A stretch of 6,891 nucleotides of DNA from CAZKTO01 sp964555685. Its GTDB lineage: Bacteria; Chloroflexota; Dehalococcoidia; SHYB01. This document shows positions 6,140 through 6,891 of this stretch, piece after piece. The position numbers were made by a program, and so were the translations under genes. The notes under the pieces were generated by a model that searched no databases, was not told the DNA's origin, and worked only from the letters and a program-made list of their open reading frames with translations. Each line of letters begins with the position of its first letter. The first letter of the stretch is position 1. The stretch is from positions 1-6,891 of the forward strand of contig CAZKTO010000091.1 of the NCBI GenBank assembly GCA_964555685.1, read 5' to 3'.

Positions 6140-6891
6140 CTACCGCGGCGGCAGGAGCTCGACGATAAGGGTCGGGCGAACCCGCGCGTCGGCCGCCTCG
6201 CGGCTGGCGAAGCGCTTGGCGGTCTGGGCGTCCCGCTCGTTGCCGACGAGGGCCCAGCCGAAGTTCTGCTCCGGGCTGTTGACCCAGCTCTGGACATCGG
6301 CGACGAGCTGCGTCGTTGAGGGGAAGGTGACGGGCCCGTCGCCGGCGACGGAGAGTCCGGCGCTGGGCGTCTCGGCGAAATCGCCGCCCGGGCGCGCCCA
6401 CCGCGTGCGGTCGAAGGAGCGGTGCACCCAGGTGGCGTCGCCGGTGGCGGCGGGAGCGCCGCCGCCCTCGTTACCAGCGGCATCGGAGGCGCCCTGGGTC
6501 CAGTCGGCCGCGACCCGGTGGAGCGCCACGTTCTGGGGATCCGACTGGGTGCGGGTTACGGTGAGGCGGATCTCCACGAGGGAGACGACGGAGCCCCGCG
6601 GGATGGAGGTGAGATCGAAGGCGACGAGGGCGCGCCGGACCGAACGATTGTTCGTGGAGCCGGCGAAGAGCCCCTCCCCCGCGCCGTTGGCCACTGCTCC
6701 GGCGTCGTCCTGAAAGAGGGTTGCGTCCCTGCTTGGGGTGAGCTCGACGCGGGTCGGCGTCACGGGCGGGCTCGTGGGGGCCTGCGCCGGCGTCGGGACG
6801 GCGGTGGCGGGCGGGCGCGTGGGGGCGAACGTGGGCGTCGCCGCCGGAGGCCGGGTCGCCGTTGGCGCCGACGGCTGCGTCGCGGGCGGGC
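6140..6891 (-). CDS. DNRLRE-domain protein with Pro/Thr-rich linker, C-terminal part only
   Basis: The minus-strand frame is open from the right edge to the TAG at 6142-6140, giving 249 residues; the 5' end is outside the window. The first 42 or so residues are a low-complexity linker of Pro, Thr and Ala (for example PPAATPTFAPTRPPATAVPT), typical of extracellular tethers. A compact domain of about 200 residues follows. It matches the DNRLRE pattern: DATLFQDDAGAVANGAGEG near its start, then RRALVAFDLTSIPRGSVV, the Trp-containing DWTQGASDAAGNEGGG, TGDATWVHR, WARPGGDF, VADVQSWVNSP and NFGWALVGNE, ending RPTLIVELLPPR. Such domains occur at the ends of secreted or surface proteins and are thought to be beta-sandwich, carbohydrate-binding-like modules. 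No sorting signal, membrane anchor or PEP-CTERM tail follows. The GTG at 6763 is probably an internal valine, because the linker continues in frame upstream. The missing N-terminal part, expected to hold a signal peptide and main domains, would define the function. Confidence 0.85.
   Translation of the reverse strand, partial: PPATQPSAPTATRPPAATPTFAPTRPPATAVPTPAQAPTSPPVTPTRVELTPSRDATLFQDDAGAVANGAGEGLFAGSTNNRSVRRALVAFDLTSIPRGSVVSLVEIRLTVTRTQSDPQNVALHRVAADWTQGASDAAGNEGGGAPAATGDATWVHRSFDRTRWARPGGDFAETPSAGLSVAGDGPVTFPSTTQLVADVQSWVNSPEQNFGWALVGNERDAQTAKRFASREAADARVRPTLIVELLPPR

Noticed and set aside
6764..6891. Starting the DNRLRE protein at the GTG at 6763
   Set aside because: The frame continues without a stop to the window edge as a Pro/Thr/Ala linker, so the GTG is most likely an internal valine codon.

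Overview
This is a 6.9 kb window of GC-rich bacterial chromosome, mostly housekeeping genes, cut inside a gene at both ends. No mobile element, CRISPR array, prophage or defence system is visible. The host looks like an uncultured GC-rich, Gram-negative-type bacterium. The GyrB carries the long extra segment between its TOPRIM and tail regions known from Proteobacteria and some related phyla. The dispersed intergenic repeats and the Pro/Thr-rich linker resemble those I associate with metagenomic Rokubacteria/Methylomirabilota or Chloroflexota. That placement is inference and weak; a 16S, ribosomal-protein or GyrB tree would decide it.

Left part, + strand (1-1381). The C-terminal half of the chaperonin GroEL runs in from the left edge and ends at a strong intrinsic terminator. 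A near-consensus sigma-70-type promoter then drives a complete tRNA-Gly (anticodon CCC, CCA encoded). After it comes a short stretch resembling a dispersed intergenic repeat, then a probable 74-residue membrane protein of unknown role.

Right part, - strand (6891 down to 1455). Transcription order is: the C-terminal end of a large secreted or surface-type protein (Pro/Thr-rich linker plus a DNRLRE-type domain); gyrB, complete, with its own promoter and a leader of about 85 nt; a class I/II PLP-dependent aminotransferase with its own promoter in the 97-bp gap after gyrB; and an alpha/beta hydrolase. The hydrolase ribosome-binding site overlaps the aminotransferase stop codon, so these two genes form a tightly coupled pair. 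The hydrolase and the small membrane-protein gene converge across about 73 bp with no recognisable terminator.

How the genes work together: groEL, tRNA-Gly and gyrB are independent core functions. The aminotransferase-hydrolase pair is the only real operon, and its substrates cannot be read from sequence. I did not find an undescribed system. The points most worth a second look are a natural Asp-to-Glu change in GyrB at the quinolone-associated position, the small membrane ORF with its repeat-bearing upstream region, the coupled pair, and the DNRLRE protein cut by the right edge.
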